The notes beneath the pieces were generated by a model. The model did not search any database, was not told the origin of the DNA, and saw only the letters and a list, made by a program, of their open reading frames with translations. Source: Methylomonas sp. AM2-LC (lineage in GTDB: Bacteria > Pseudomonadota > Gammaproteobacteria > Methylococcales > Methylomonadaceae). Taken from it: 64,000 bases of DNA. Below are positions 17,537 through 27,124 of this stretch, piece after piece. The stretch spans positions 682,001 to 746,000 of the forward strand of contig NZ_CP157005.1 in the NCBI RefSeq assembly GCF_039904985.1. Reading direction: 5' to 3'. The translations under genes were made by a program, and so were the position numbers. The number at the start of each line of letters is the position of its first letter. The first letter of the stretch is position 1.

Positions 17537-19234
17537 ATGCATAATGTTAGATTGTTATTTAGTATTTTTCTGATCCTATTAGTTCACGCATTTTTCAGTT
17601 GGTATCACAATCAGCCGCAAGATGCTGGAATAGATGTGCCTGCCGGTAAACTAAGAAGTCTGTCTTTTGCGCCTTTTAGGGAAGGATTTAGTCCGTTGGA
17701 GGAAGTTTCGCCCTTACCTGAGCATATAGAAGAAGATATACGCTTATTGGCAGATAAAACCGAAAGCATTCGTACTTATTCTAGCCTCGGAGGGATGGAA
17801 CCTACTCCCGAACTTGCGCGTAAATATGGTCTAAGTATGATTCAAGGTGGTTGGTTAGGCTATAGTCTGACAAATAATCGCAAAGAAGTCGATGCGTTGA
17901 TCAAATCTGCCAATGAGCATCCAGATGTGGTCAAACGAGTCATGGTCGGTAATGAGGTATTACTGCGCGGAGATATGGATGTAGATAGGTTGATTGGTTA
18001 TATCCGCGAAGTAAAACGTGCTGTTAAACAACCGGTATCCTATGCTGATGTTTGGTCTATGTATATGAAATATCCCAAATTAATTCAAGAAGTTGATTTC
18101 ATAACCATACATATTTTACCTTATTGGGAAGATGAGCCTATCGCTGTCGAATCTGCTTCAGATCATTTGGAAAAAATTGTTAAGCAGGTTGAAGACGAAG
18201 CGCGGGGAATTGCTCCTGGCAAACCCATTTTGATCGGTGAATCTGGCTGGCCAAGCACTGGGCGTGAACGAGGTATGGCTTTGCCCAGTGTAGTTAATGC
18301 GGCCAAATATATTCGGGGTATGATACAGATCGCAAATCATCATGGTTTTGATTATAACATTGTGGAGGCCTTCAATCAGCCTTGGAAAAGTAATCTGGAA
18401 GGCGTGGTTGGAGCCAATTGGGGTTTGTTTTCTGCTGACCGTCAAGCTGTTTTTCCGCTGACAGGCCCTGTTACTGAAAACCCAAATTGGTTATGGCATT
18501 TTCTGGAAGCGACGGCTTTATGGTTGTTGATTGTTGCTATCTATTTTAAAAAATTAGTAGAGATGCCGATGTGGCGGGGGGCTTTGTTTTTGATCATGGC
18601 TCAAGTGTTGAGCGTTTGCCTGATCAGTTTGATACATTTTCTTTGGTATACCAGTTATAGTGGCTGGCAGAGAGCCTATGCCATCCTGCTAATTATTAGC
18701 AATGCCTATTTGGGGAAGCTGTTACTGCAACGTAGTCATGCCATTTTAATCGGCAATGGTGAATCATTGAGACTTGCAGAGCAATTGCGAACAGTTTATT
18801 TATTTTTTATTGGCTTAGCGCTTTATAAAACCTATGGGCTGGCTGTTAATGGTCGCTATTTGAGTTTTCCAGTTGAACAGTTTTTGATACCGGTGATCGG
18901 TTTATTGAGCTTAATGTTATTTTTAGCTATACAACAACGCTTTGACAGTCGTTTGCTGAGTTTTGATCAACTCACAGGAGGCAGTTTACATACACATCGT
19001 GATCGGTTAATTGCTTATTTTCTGAGTTTTGCCGTTGTTGCCATGCTGTTAGGAGAAATTAAGGCTTTTATGGATGGTCGTGATTTTATCCAAGCTCATC
19101 CAGGGTTTTCTGAAGGTCTGCCAGTAGCACTACTGTATACTTTACATAATCAGCAATTGTTGTCTTGGTTGGCGTGTTTATTGGTGTTGTCATTGGCTTT
19201 CTGGCGGAATATTGATCTGAAAGCTAAAGCCTAA
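17537..19234 (+). CDS. Membrane-anchored glycoside hydrolase family 17 protein (beta-1,3-glucan active)
   Basis: A 565-residue protein with an N-terminal signal anchor (LLFSIFLILLVHAFF), a GH17-type TIM barrel at about residues 40-310 and 7-8 membrane helices in the C-terminal 240 residues. The catalytic acid is likely the Glu in MVGNEVLLRG and the nucleophile the Glu in LIGESGWPSTG, both standard GH17 positions. Related bacterial proteins, some fused to glycosyltransferases as in NdvB/NdvC systems, elongate or remodel beta-1,3-glucans in the periplasm. Here there is no transferase domain and no glucan synthase gene nearby. It probably takes part in periplasmic or capsular glucan processing. 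Confidence 0.87.
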   Translation: MHNVRLLFSIFLILLVHAFFSWYHNQPQDAGIDVPAGKLRSLSFAPFREGFSPLEEVSPLPEHIEEDIRLLADKTESIRTYSSLGGMEPTPELARKYGLSMIQGGWLGYSLTNNRKEVDALIKSANEHPDVVKRVMVGNEVLLRGDMDVDRLIGYIREVKRAVKQPVSYADVWSMYMKYPKLIQEVDFITIHILPYWEDEPIAVESASDHLEKIVKQVEDEARGIAPGKPILIGESGWPSTGRERGMALPSVVNAAKYIRGMIQIANHHGFDYNIVEAFNQPWKSNLEGVVGANWGLFSADRQAVFPLTGPVTENPNWLWHFLEATALWLLIVAIYFKKLVEMPMWRGALFLIMAQVLSVCLISLIHFLWYTSYSGWQRAYAILLIISNAYLGKLLLQRSHAILIGNGESLRLAEQLRTVYLFFIGLALYKTYGLAVNGRYLSFPVEQFLIPVIGLLSLMLFLAIQQRFDSRLLSFDQLTGGSLHTHRDRLIAYFLSFAVVAMLLGEIKAFMDGRDFIQAHPGFSEGLPVALLYTLHNQQLLSWLACLLVLSLAFWRNIDLKAKA

Positions 19235-19414
19235 AGTAAGCTTTTATAGACGGGTTCATAATAAAAAAGCCATTGTATGGTCGTTAACTAGCCTAAAATT
19301 CGTATACGCGGCAATTTGTCACATATTCAAAGGGCTGCACAGCGATTAATATATACACAACTCTTGTATGCGCTCCCTCTCCTTAGAGTTAAGAGTTTTA
19401 ATATCCTTCCTTAG

Positions 19415-19440
19415 TGCGGCCCCCTAGGCCGCATCTTTTT
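19415..19440 (+). terminator. Intrinsic terminator directly upstream of the M41-like gene
   Basis: Stem TGCGGCC / GGCCGCA (19415-19433, loop CCCTA) followed by TCTTTTT. It lies 180 bases past the GH17 stop and 14 bases before the next start codon. It could end the GH17 transcript, act as an attenuator, or end a small RNA initiated after the AT-rich stretch near 19350. Confidence 0.8.
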
Positions 19441-19453
19441 AAAGAAGTGCCGC

Positions 19454-20101
19454 ATGGAACGGAACTACCACAAACCGACCTCAGTTAGTATCGATTTAGT
19501 TGAGTTAAACTGGCGAACTGCCTTTCACGAAGCAGGTCATGCTGTCTCTATCCAAATTGGAAACCAGGAAAAACAATTGCCACCCGTTTTTTTTGAAATT
19601 TTAGTCAAAAGGGCTACCTCTCCCGACGGCCAGTTTTTTGCTAAAGTTTTGAATGGTAATCTGATTCAAAACTTCCCTATTGATATCGTAGAAAGTTTTT
19701 CTCAAATTTCAGGAAGTGATCAACATAGTTGTCAGCGAGCCTATGAAGCTGATGTCATTAATTTGTTGGTTGGACCTTTAGCTGAAGCCAAATATATTTC
19801 CATTCGCGATAATCAGATGTTTAACTCAAGTTTGCTTACCGCTAAGGCCTTATATAATTATGGTGGTTATACGGATATGAAAAAAATAGAGACTTATCTG
19901 GATGCGTTTATTGCTGCTAAAGAATTGCGCGAAGATAAAATGTTGGAATTGCTTGTTCAGGCTTTTCAATTTATCAGTAATCCTAAAAATTGGGGCCGCA
20001 TTACGAAGTTAGCTCACTATATATTAAATAGTAGTCAGGAAACTATTTCTTGTGATGAAGCTATCACGATAATGGATGGTGGATCGCCAGAGCAAGTTTA
20101 G
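19454..20101 (+). CDS. Stand-alone M41-like zinc peptidase-fold protein
   Basis: A 215-residue soluble protein. AFHEAGHAVSI (near residue 24) is the HExxH zinc motif in the exact form seen in FtsH (M41) proteases. NLLVGPLAEAKYIS (near 101) resembles the GG-RAAE segment of FtsH, and GGYTDMKKIETYL (near 137) supplies the Asp expected as third zinc ligand. No AAA ATPase domain or membrane segment is present, so it is a peptidase-like domain alone. FtsH proper needs its ATPase to feed substrates, so this protein may act on small or unfolded substrates, or not be an enzyme. GAAGTG precedes the ATG weakly. An intrinsic terminator lies immediately upstream. Confidence 0.72.
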   Translation: MERNYHKPTSVSIDLVELNWRTAFHEAGHAVSIQIGNQEKQLPPVFFEILVKRATSPDGQFFAKVLNGNLIQNFPIDIVESFSQISGSDQHSCQRAYEADVINLLVGPLAEAKYISIRDNQMFNSSLLTAKALYNYGGYTDMKKIETYLDAFIAAKELREDKMLELLVQAFQFISNPKNWGRITKLAHYILNSSQETISCDEAITIMDGGSPEQV

Positions 20102-20380
20102 AATAGTAAACCCTGCTGATTCAATTTTTTGCAAGTCATACTCTCTATTGCCATCGTTCAGAGTTGTTCGCAACAAGGTTTGATTGGTTTATAATTGCAG
20201 TTTTAGAAAACCAGTCAGATTTAATTTTTTCTGGAGCAATACCTTAACAGAGCTGTTATCGATTATAAAGGCCATTTTTTAGTCAGTTTTTATCGCTTTT
20301 ATTCATATCATTAAATGGATTTAGCTTTTGCTGAATAAGAAAGGCTAAATTAATACAAACTAATATTTAAAGGTTCAATT

Positions 20381-20776
20381 ATGAAAAAAATACCTCATGC
20401 TATATCAATTATTGCTAGCTTAATGTTGACAGCATGCGCTTCTCAAACGGGATGGACACCAACAGTTGATACTTATAACGATCCAAATGCCATGCGATTG
20501 AATCAAGATATGGCGGAATGTCAACAATTAGCGGGCAGTGCTTCTGGCGGTAGCGCTAAAGAAACTGCGATTGGTGCTGGTGTTGGTGGATTGCTTGGTG
20601 CTGCTGGTGGTGCTGCTGTGGGTGCTGCTGTTGGGAATGCAGGTGTCGGTGCTGCTCTCGGTGCTGCAGCCGGGGGTATTGGAGGTGGCGCAAAGCAGGG
20701 TTTTCAATCTGAAGAACAATATAAACGGGCTTATAGCAATTGCCTAAGACAGCGTGGACACCATGTGGTTAATTAA
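20381..20776 (+). CDS. Glycine-zipper lipoprotein
   Basis: A 131-residue lipoprotein: signal peptide with lipobox LTAC, so Cys19 is the lipidated residue. The middle (about 63-110) is a run of Gly/Ala repeats such as GAGVGGLLGAAGG and GAAVGNAGVGAALGA, the glycine-zipper pattern of the Rickettsia 17 kDa antigen/OmpA-like group, which forms tightly packed helical hairpins in the outer membrane. It ends with a soluble stretch containing one Cys (AYSNCLRQRGHH) that may pair with the Cys of MAECQQLA. The Gly/Ala-rich part reads open in other frames; those are shadows. Its role is probably envelope structure. Confidence 0.85.
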   Translation: MKKIPHAISIIASLMLTACASQTGWTPTVDTYNDPNAMRLNQDMAECQQLAGSASGGSAKETAIGAGVGGLLGAAGGAAVGAAVGNAGVGAALGAAAGGIGGGAKQGFQSEEQYKRAYSNCLRQRGHHVVN

Positions 20777-20810
20777 AATGCCGTTATAGCGTTTCACTCA
20801 GTATGAGATT

Positions 20811-20836
20811 TGTCGGTATGCTTTTGCATACCGACA
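20811..20836. terminator. Hairpin between convergent lipoprotein gene and lspA
   Basis: Perfect 11-base stem TGTCGGTATGC / GCATACCGACA with a TTTT loop. There is no T-run on the plus strand. The position between convergent genes suggests a bidirectional terminator. Confidence 0.65.
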
Positions 20837-20894
20837 TCAGTCAGACAATTATTTAATGCTTATTCCTGTCTTACACTAAGCAAAAACACTTTGA

Positions 20895-21371
20895 TTAGCT
20901 TTCCAGGTCTTTTTGACGACCAATGCCAAAACTTTCCAGCAACATCAAGCCCACGCCAATACAGATCACTGAGTCTGCTATGTTAAAAGCAGGCCAATGC
21001 CAGGATTTATAGTAAACTTCAATAAAATCGATTACATAGCCGTATGCAATTCTGTCTATAAGATTTCCAACAGCCCCGCCTAATACCAAGCATAGGGCAA
21101 TAGCTATAAAAGACTCATGTTTTTGCAAACGTGATAACCAAACCCCAATGACGCCACTCATTATCACTGCCAAACTGGCAAATAACCACCTTTGCCAGCC
21201 GCCTGCGTCACTCAAAAAACTAAATGCGGCCCCTGTATTATGAACATAGGTAAGATTAAAAAATGGTAATAAATTGATAGACTGATATAACTGCATATGG
21301 CTATCTATAGCTATTTTACTTGCTTGATCGAAACCTAAAGTCAACAAAGAAATCCATAACCATTTAAGCAT
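20895..21371 (-). CDS. lspA: Lipoprotein signal peptidase (signal peptidase II)
   Basis: LspA removes signal peptides from prolipoproteins after lipidation at the inner membrane. The 158-residue product has four membrane helices and the two catalytic Asp motifs: GNLIDRI (near residue 112) and FNIADS (near 132), plus the conserved [12 protein letters not shown]. The ATG at 21371 lies within the end of ileS (8-base overlap), a common gammaproteobacterial arrangement that implies coupled translation. An upstream in-frame start inside ileS is less likely, because the family N-terminus begins just before the first membrane helix. Confidence 0.97.
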   Translation of the reverse strand: MLKWLWISLLTLGFDQASKIAIDSHMQLYQSINLLPFFNLTYVHNTGAAFSFLSDAGGWQRWLFASLAVIMSGVIGVWLSRLQKHESFIAIALCLVLGGAVGNLIDRIAYGYVIDFIEVYYKSWHWPAFNIADSVICIGVGLMLLESFGIGRQKDLES

Positions 21372-24195
21372 AGTAACGCTCCTCACCGTTTCCAACCACA
21401 TTTTCTACACAGCGTCCGCATAATTCAGGGTGATCAGGATGCTCTCCAATATCATAGCGTTGATGCCAACAGCGTACGCATTTTGTATATTCAGAAACGC
21501 CCACCATTAATTTAACACCCTCCAACTCTGTGTTGACTGCATTGTCCGGACAAAACTCCAACGCGGAAACAGCTGCATTTGAAGTGATCAATACAAAATG
21601 CAGTTCGTTGCCAAGTTTATTTAGCTCTGTCAGATAATGCGTATCGCAATACAATTCTACGTTAGCATTGAGCGAGGAGCCTATTTCTGCTTTACTGCGC
21701 AATTGTTCAAGTTCTTTGCTAACTACCGTACGAACTGCCATGACAGTCTCCCAAGTAGCGCGAGTAATTAATGCTTCTTTATCCAAAGGGTATAGTTCGC
21801 TATACCAAGTTTCCAAAAATACTGATTCGCCACGTTCTCCAGGCATTGCTTGCCAGATTTCATCTGATGTGAAACTGGTGATCGGTGCTAGCCAACGCAC
21901 TAATGCTTCAATTACATGATACATTGCAGTTTGCGCGGAACGCCGAGCTAAACAATCTTTTTTCGCTGTATATTGACGATCTTTAATAATATCCAGGTAA
22001 AAACCACCTAAATCGATAGTACAAAAATTCAGTATTTTTTGATATATATTTTGGAATTGGTAAAGATGGTAGGCTTCTTTAATCTCTTCTTGTAATTGCC
22101 AAGCTTTATCAATGACCCATCTATCAAGAGCCAACATATCACTAGAAGAAACCTTATGCTGTGCAGGATCAAAGCCGTCCAAATTGGACAGTAAAAACCG
22201 CGCTGTATTACGTATACGCCGATAAGCATCCGAGGTGCGTTTTAAAATTTCTTCAGAGACAGACATTTCGCCGCGGTAATCTGTGCCTGCCACCCATAAA
22301 CGCAGCACATCTGCACCTAGCGATTTCATGACAGTTTGTGGTAACACTACGTTGCCTTTAGATTTTGACATTTTTTTGCCATCGGCATCCACGGTAAAGC
22401 CATGTGTCAAAACTTCTTTATAAGGAGCGACATCATTCATGGCCACAGAGGTTAACAGTGACGATTGAAACCAGCCTCGATGTTGATCTGAACCTTCCAA
22501 ATATAAATCGGCAGGAAAACGTAATTCTTCACGAGTTTCAAGTACCGCGGCATGCGTGACGCCCGAATCAAACCACACATCCAGCGTATCCGTCATTTTT
22601 TGATAATGTTCAGCGTCCGCACCAATAATTTCTGCTGCATCTAGTTCGAACCAAGCATCAATGCCTTTTAATTCAATACGTTTAGCGACAGTTTCTATTA
22701 TTTCTGCCGTGCGTGGATGCAATTCACCTGTTTCTTGATGAATAAAAAACGCAATCGGTACCCCCCAGGTACGTTGTCTGGAAATGCACCAATCTGGGCG
22801 GTTATTTATCATGCTTTCGATACGTGCCTGTCCCCATTCGGGTATCCAGTTTACCCGCTTAACTTCATTAAGCGCGGTATCACGTAGCTGTTGCTTGTCC
22901 ATAGCAATAAACCATTGTGGAGTTGCGCGAAAAATAATAGGTGTTTTATGTCGCCAACAATGGGGGTAACTATGTAACAACGCATGGTGATGTATCAGTT
23001 TTCCGCGCTCACGCAGTACCTCTAAAACTTTATCATTGGCGCTAAATACGTGTAAGCCAGCAAACAATTCAGTATTGGGTAGAAATACACCATTGCTACC
23101 CACTGGGTTATCGACCGGTAAATTGTATTTCATACCCACTACATAATCTTCTTGGCCATGACCAGGTGCGGTATGTACTGCGCCGGTACCTGCATCTGTT
23201 GTCACATGGTCGCCGAGTATAATAGGTACTTGGCGATCGTAAAAAGGGTGATGTAACAATTGATGCTCTAAGGCACTGCCTTTACAGTAACCAATAATAT
23301 GATGCTCACCTATTCCATAGCGCAGTACCACCTCTTTCAATAATTGCTCAGCAACTAATAATCGCTCGGTTCGACCTTCAATATCGCATTGTACAATGGC
23401 ATACTCCAAGTCTGCATTGAGTGCGACAGCTTGATTGGCCGGTAAGGTCCATGGAGTAGTTGTCCAAATTACTACAGATAAGGGGCCTTTACCTTCATGC
23501 TCGGGAGCATGATGACAACAAGCCATAAAAGCATGATCATCAACTACTTGAAAACGTACATCAATAGCTGGAGAATGTTTTTCTTCGTATTCGACTTCGG
23601 CTTCGGCCAACGCAGAACCGCAATCAGTACACCAATGCACAGGTTTAGCGCCTTGGCTAAGATGACCTTTGCTAGCAATTTTGCCGAGTGCGCGCACTAT
23701 GTTAGCTTCAAAAGAAAAGTCCATGGTTAAATAAGGATTGTCCCAATCACCCAACACACCCAGACGTATAAACTCGGATTTTTGAATATTGACCTGTTTA
23801 TATGCATAAGCACGGCATTCTTTTCTAAACTGTGCCGGGCTTACTTTGACGCCTGCTTTACCTATTGATTTTTCTACCATTAGTTCTATAGGTAAACCGT
23901 GACAATCCCAGCCAGGGATGTAAGGTGCATCAAAGCCGCTCAGAGTTTTAGATTTAATGATAATGTCTTTAAGAACTTTGTTGACAGCATGGCCAATATG
24001 AATAGCGCCATTCGCATAAGGAGGGCCATCATGTAAAATAAACTTGGGTCGGCCAAGGCAATGGCTACGAATTTTTTGATACAACTGTGCATCCGTCCAT
24101 TTTTTCAGCATTTCCGGCTCACGTTGAGCGAGATTGGCTTTCATGGCAAACTCAGTATTGGGAAGATTTAGGGTTTGTTTATAATCTAAGGTCAT
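21364..24195 (-). CDS. ileS: Isoleucyl-tRNA synthetase
   Basis: A 943-residue class I synthetase that charges tRNA-Ile. The HIGH-type motif is in [16 protein letters not shown] (near residue 58), KMSKS in [11 protein letters not shown] (near 605), and an editing (CP1) domain occupies about 200-400 with [14 protein letters not shown] and [12 protein letters not shown]. The C-terminal zinc site is formed by CVRCWHQR and CGRCVENV. Length matches E. coli (938). It is transcribed with lspA. The upstream leader (24196-24390) has a 14-base palindrome CTAACCTAGGTTAG at 24216-24229, close to where a promoter would lie. Confidence 0.98.
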   Translation of the reverse strand: MTLDYKQTLNLPNTEFAMKANLAQREPEMLKKWTDAQLYQKIRSHCLGRPKFILHDGPPYANGAIHIGHAVNKVLKDIIIKSKTLSGFDAPYIPGWDCHGLPIELMVEKSIGKAGVKVSPAQFRKECRAYAYKQVNIQKSEFIRLGVLGDWDNPYLTMDFSFEANIVRALGKIASKGHLSQGAKPVHWCTDCGSALAEAEVEYEEKHSPAIDVRFQVVDDHAFMACCHHAPEHEGKGPLSVVIWTTTPWTLPANQAVALNADLEYAIVQCDIEGRTERLLVAEQLLKEVVLRYGIGEHHIIGYCKGSALEHQLLHHPFYDRQVPIILGDHVTTDAGTGAVHTAPGHGQEDYVVGMKYNLPVDNPVGSNGVFLPNTELFAGLHVFSANDKVLEVLRERGKLIHHHALLHSYPHCWRHKTPIIFRATPQWFIAMDKQQLRDTALNEVKRVNWIPEWGQARIESMINNRPDWCISRQRTWGVPIAFFIHQETGELHPRTAEIIETVAKRIELKGIDAWFELDAAEIIGADAEHYQKMTDTLDVWFDSGVTHAAVLETREELRFPADLYLEGSDQHRGWFQSSLLTSVAMNDVAPYKEVLTHGFTVDADGKKMSKSKGNVVLPQTVMKSLGADVLRLWVAGTDYRGEMSVSEEILKRTSDAYRRIRNTARFLLSNLDGFDPAQHKVSSSDMLALDRWVIDKAWQLQEEIKEAYHLYQFQNIYQKILNFCTIDLGGFYLDIIKDRQYTAKKDCLARRSAQTAMYHVIEALVRWLAPITSFTSDEIWQAMPGERGESVFLETWYSELYPLDKEALITRATWETVMAVRTVVSKELEQLRSKAEIGSSLNANVELYCDTHYLTELNKLGNELHFVLITSNAAVSALEFCPDNAVNTELEGVKLMVGVSEYTKCVRCWHQRYDIGEHPDHPELCGRCVENVVGNGEERYYA

Positions 24196-24390
24196 GTTGT
24201 TTTTTACTCGGCTTTCTAACCTAGGTTAGGATATTACTAACAAACAAATGCACAGCCTTGATAGGAAAGGCTTGTGACGATTAGCTGTGTCAGTTTAAAA
24301 AATAAATGAAAATAAGTGAGTATATCATCAACTGTAGAAGTCATTAAAGACTGCAGATAAGGAAACGGTTCAGATGTAAATAAAAATAAG

Positions 24391-25188
24391 CTATTTCATT
24401 AACTTGCTGAAAATTGACATGCCAATTTCAACAGCAATTAGCCAAATGATGATCCATTCTAGTACAGAAGAATGCAGATGTTTTTGCTCGTCGGCCAGCA
24501 TTTCCAGGAGTTCATGTATGGTTTCAAGTTTTTTTGATAATACATCAGTACGTTGGGTTATTTCCAGATAATTAGCAGCCATTGAATAAATGCTCTGATA
24601 CTCAGGGTGTTCCCAAAAGAATTCTGGTGTATCCAATAAATCGTAATTTAGAATAATATCGCTTTTTGTTAAAAATAGCTGTCCGCGAATTTTAGCCATA
24701 GCCTTGCGGTTGAGTTTTATTTTTCCTTCGCGGGCTAAAGATTCAGGTAAATGGCTAGTTGCGTGTATGGTATCAATAGCATGCCCTTCAAATGCAGCCA
24801 ATTTAATCGATTGAGCCAAGGCATGTGACATGGCCAATAAAACTTTAAAGTCGCCGGACTGTAATTCAATATGATCATATTGAAAGCGATTATGCTCACA
24901 ACCTAGTTCGTAACTGAAATTATCTTCTTGTGGATTCAAATCCGGTTTAACCGCATATTCTAATAATAAAATTTGCAATGCACGTCTATCATCAAGGTTA
25001 ATGTTCCAGTGTACGACTACACCATAGGAAAAAATGATAGCGCATCCGCCTTTATAATCAATGATCAACGCATTTCTAAATACTTGAGCTCTAGTACTAT
25101 CCAGCAATTTTTCTCGTAGTTCGGTGTAGCGGAAAGATTGTGCAAGACAAACTGTCAGGCAATGTTTTATGGCTCGATTCTGTGACAT
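24391..25188 (-). CDS. RMD1/YagE-type DUF155 protein
   Basis: A 265-residue protein of the RMD1 family (DUF155), known from yeast mitochondrial and sporulation proteins and found widely in bacteria without a defined biochemical role. The pattern IIFSYGVVVHWNI (about residues 50-63) and the C-terminal block YLEITQRTDVLSKKLETIHE are typical. The C-terminus holds a helix pair ending in a hydrophobic segment (VLEWIIIWLIAVEIGMSIF, about 240-259) that probably anchors it in the membrane. A perfect 16-base palindrome lies just upstream of the start, at 25210-25225. It is between the asparaginase and ileS genes on the same strand. Confidence 0.85.
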   Translation of the reverse strand: MSQNRAIKHCLTVCLAQSFRYTELREKLLDSTRAQVFRNALIIDYKGGCAIIFSYGVVVHWNINLDDRRALQILLLEYAVKPDLNPQEDNFSYELGCEHNRFQYDHIELQSGDFKVLLAMSHALAQSIKLAAFEGHAIDTIHATSHLPESLAREGKIKLNRKAMAKIRGQLFLTKSDIILNYDLLDTPEFFWEHPEYQSIYSMAANYLEITQRTDVLSKKLETIHELLEMLADEQKHLHSSVLEWIIIWLIAVEIGMSIFSKLMK

Positions 25189-25209
25189 ATGATTAGACTC
25201 TAGTCTCTG

Positions 25210-25225
25210 TAAGCATTAATGCTTA
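25210..25225. promoter_or_regulatory. 16-base perfect palindrome upstream of the RMD1-type gene
   Basis: TAAGCATTAATGCTTA, centred about 29 bases before the start codon at 25188. The size and position suit a repressor or activator operator. No known consensus is recognised. Confidence 0.4.
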
Positions 25226-25410
25226 TATATTTCTTTCATACAATGATTTAAATAAACAAGGTGCTGCCATTTACAAAAAAGGCTTGGTTTATTGTTAAAA
25301 ATTCTTTTTTATCAGTCAGATAAGCCAGTAAGAGGGTTGATTGTTCTGGAAACCTGCTTGCCGAGTATACACCTTGCTGAAACATGGATTATAAATACCT
25401 GAACAAAAAA

Positions 25411-26424
25411 TCAAATCCGTTCCCCAGCAATGTTGGTATTTAAAAAATCAACAATTGCTTCGGTATCAGCATAATTACCATAAGCTAATAGTAATTTAGC
25501 ATAGGCGGTCTCCAGAGACATATTCCATATTATTTGTGCGCCAGCGTTTAATAATTCTTTGGTTGAACTGTAGATATTTTCCGACTGGATTGCGGGTGCT
25601 AGATAGACAGGTAATTGATGTGCCTGACACTGCTTGATAAAGGCAAGAAGATTATGTTCTTCACCGAATAAGCCAGAAATGCAGGCAGTACCCGAATGGT
25701 AAAGGTCGTGTATTACCGCATCAAGCTGATCTAATTTAAATTGTGTGTAATCTATACCTGGGTATGGTGTGATTAACAGAATACGGGCTGAAAACTTTGC
25801 CTCCAGGTTGATCGGTTTTTGCGGACTATGTTGTATGGATGCATTTGGCGTAAATTTGCAACCATCGAAGTGCATAAAAACTTGGGACTGGATGCCGATG
25901 AAATCACTGCTTAGTTGTAAACAGGAAGCCAGACGAGTTGCCTGATAAATGGTTGGAAGTTGTCCTTGATTTTGATAGGCTACAAATACGCCGGGCTGGG
26001 GTATTCGACGAATAAATTCGATGGCACAATGAAAATTAGACCAACCATTGGCTAGTGGATTTTCCAGGGGTAAATCACTAGAAACCAACAGCATGGGAAT
26101 TTGTAGTTGATTAAAATACAGCCCCAGTGCAGCGGCACTAAATGCAAGCGTATCGGTGCCATGTGTCAGAATAATACCATCGAATTGATTAGGCTGTTCG
26201 GCCTCTATAGCTGCAATAATTTGTTGCCAATGCTGGGGATGTAGGTTTTCGCTGAGAATTTGTAAAGGTTGTATGGTTTTAAAATTAATAGACAGTGGGT
26301 CGGTATCGAGTTCCGCAAACATTTCTAATAATTTAAAGCCTGCCTGCGGGTTTGTATCTATAAAGTTGTCGGCCACTTTCGATCCTATAGTACCGCCTGT
26401 GAAAGCCAATAAAATATTTTTCAT
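25411..26424 (-). CDS. Asparaginase-family amidohydrolase
   Basis: A 337-residue protein of the L-asparaginase/glutaminase family. The two catalytic Thr regions are visible: FTGGTIGSK (residues 8-16) and ILTHGTDTLAFSAA (near 84-97). The family hydrolyses asparagine to aspartate and ammonia; some members act on other amides. No signal peptide is evident, so it is cytoplasmic, like the type I enzyme. It diverges from folA with 54 bases between the starts. The exact substrate is not readable from sequence. Confidence 0.88.
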   Translation of the reverse strand: MKNILLAFTGGTIGSKVADNFIDTNPQAGFKLLEMFAELDTDPLSINFKTIQPLQILSENLHPQHWQQIIAAIEAEQPNQFDGIILTHGTDTLAFSAAALGLYFNQLQIPMLLVSSDLPLENPLANGWSNFHCAIEFIRRIPQPGVFVAYQNQGQLPTIYQATRLASCLQLSSDFIGIQSQVFMHFDGCKFTPNASIQHSPQKPINLEAKFSARILLITPYPGIDYTQFKLDQLDAVIHDLYHSGTACISGLFGEEHNLLAFIKQCQAHQLPVYLAPAIQSENIYSSTKELLNAGAQIIWNMSLETAYAKLLLAYGNYADTEAIVDFLNTNIAGERI

Positions 26425-26478
26425 AGTATATAGTATGATGAAGGGCTAATGAAAAGCTCTGCATCATAAACCCAAATT

Positions 26479-27000
26479 ATGAAAATTTCACTGATTGTCG
26501 CCATGGCAAGTAATCGTGCTATTGGTATAAACGGACAAATGCCCTGGCATTTGTCTGCGGATTTAAAACATTTTAAAAAAATCACGTTAGGCTCAGTTGT
26601 TTTGATGGGCCGTAAAACTTTTGAGTCCATTGGGCGTCCTTTGCCTAACCGCACAAATATTATCATTAGCAATACAATCGGCTATCAACCGAACGGGTGC
26701 CTGGTTTTCAATGATATAGACAGTGCATTAAACCATTGTGCTGATAAACCCGAGGTGTTTGTGATAGGTGGAGCGACGCTATATCAGGCAATGTTAGCCC
26801 AAGCACATTTTTTGTATTTAACTGAGATACATAAGCACTTTGCTGGAGACACTTTTTTTCCTGAAATTGACAAGAAAAATTGGCGCATATTACATAATCA
26901 ACAGATAGATGATGATTCAAGTGTTGATTTTTCATACAGTTTTGTAAAGTTAGAGCGTATCTGTGAAATGGGTGGATGTTTAGGTCAAACCTGTTTGTAA
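26479..27000 (+). CDS. folA: Dihydrofolate reductase
   Basis: A 173-residue DHFR, which makes tetrahydrofolate with NADPH for one-carbon metabolism and thymidylate synthesis. The N-terminal ISLIVAMASNRAIGINGQMP and the folate-site Asp in MPWHLSADLKHFK match E. coli FolA (Asp27). The NADPH site includes VLMGRKTFESIGRPLP and VIGGATLYQAM. It is slightly longer than E. coli FolA (159) because of a C-terminal tail containing CEMGGCLGQTC that is not part of the fold. Transcription diverges from the asparaginase gene. Confidence 0.96.
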   Translation: MKISLIVAMASNRAIGINGQMPWHLSADLKHFKKITLGSVVLMGRKTFESIGRPLPNRTNIIISNTIGYQPNGCLVFNDIDSALNHCADKPEVFVIGGATLYQAMLAQAHFLYLTEIHKHFAGDTFFPEIDKKNWRILHNQQIDDDSSVDFSYSFVKLERICEMGGCLGQTCL

Positions 27001-27028
27001 TGGGGTGTTTTGTGTCTAAATTTAATCT

Positions 27029-27046
27029 TTGTCACAAAACTGTAAT
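27029..27046 (+). promoter_or_regulatory. PHO box upstream of pstS
   Basis: TTGTCAC-AAAA-CTGTAAT: two 7-base half sites separated by four bases, close to the PhoB consensus (two CTGTCAT repeats, 4-base spacer), matching 5 and 6 of 7 positions. It lies 79 bases before the pstS start, where PhoB normally replaces a -35 element. Confidence 0.82.
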
Positions 27047-27124
27047 ATTTGATTCATACTATTGTCATTCAAGCTTGGCACTATTCCCTTCAGTTTTGTA
27101 AACTCTTACTATTTGAGAAATTAT

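Noticed and set aside
19415..19440. tRNA-like or rRNA-like structure
   Set aside because: Only a short stem with a T-run; no cloverleaf. I found no tRNA anywhere in the window.
20528..20747. Leu/Val-rich and Ser/Thr-rich frames over the glycine-zipper lipoprotein
   Set aside because: Shadows of the Gly/Ala repeat region; the lipoprotein frame has the signal peptide and lipobox.
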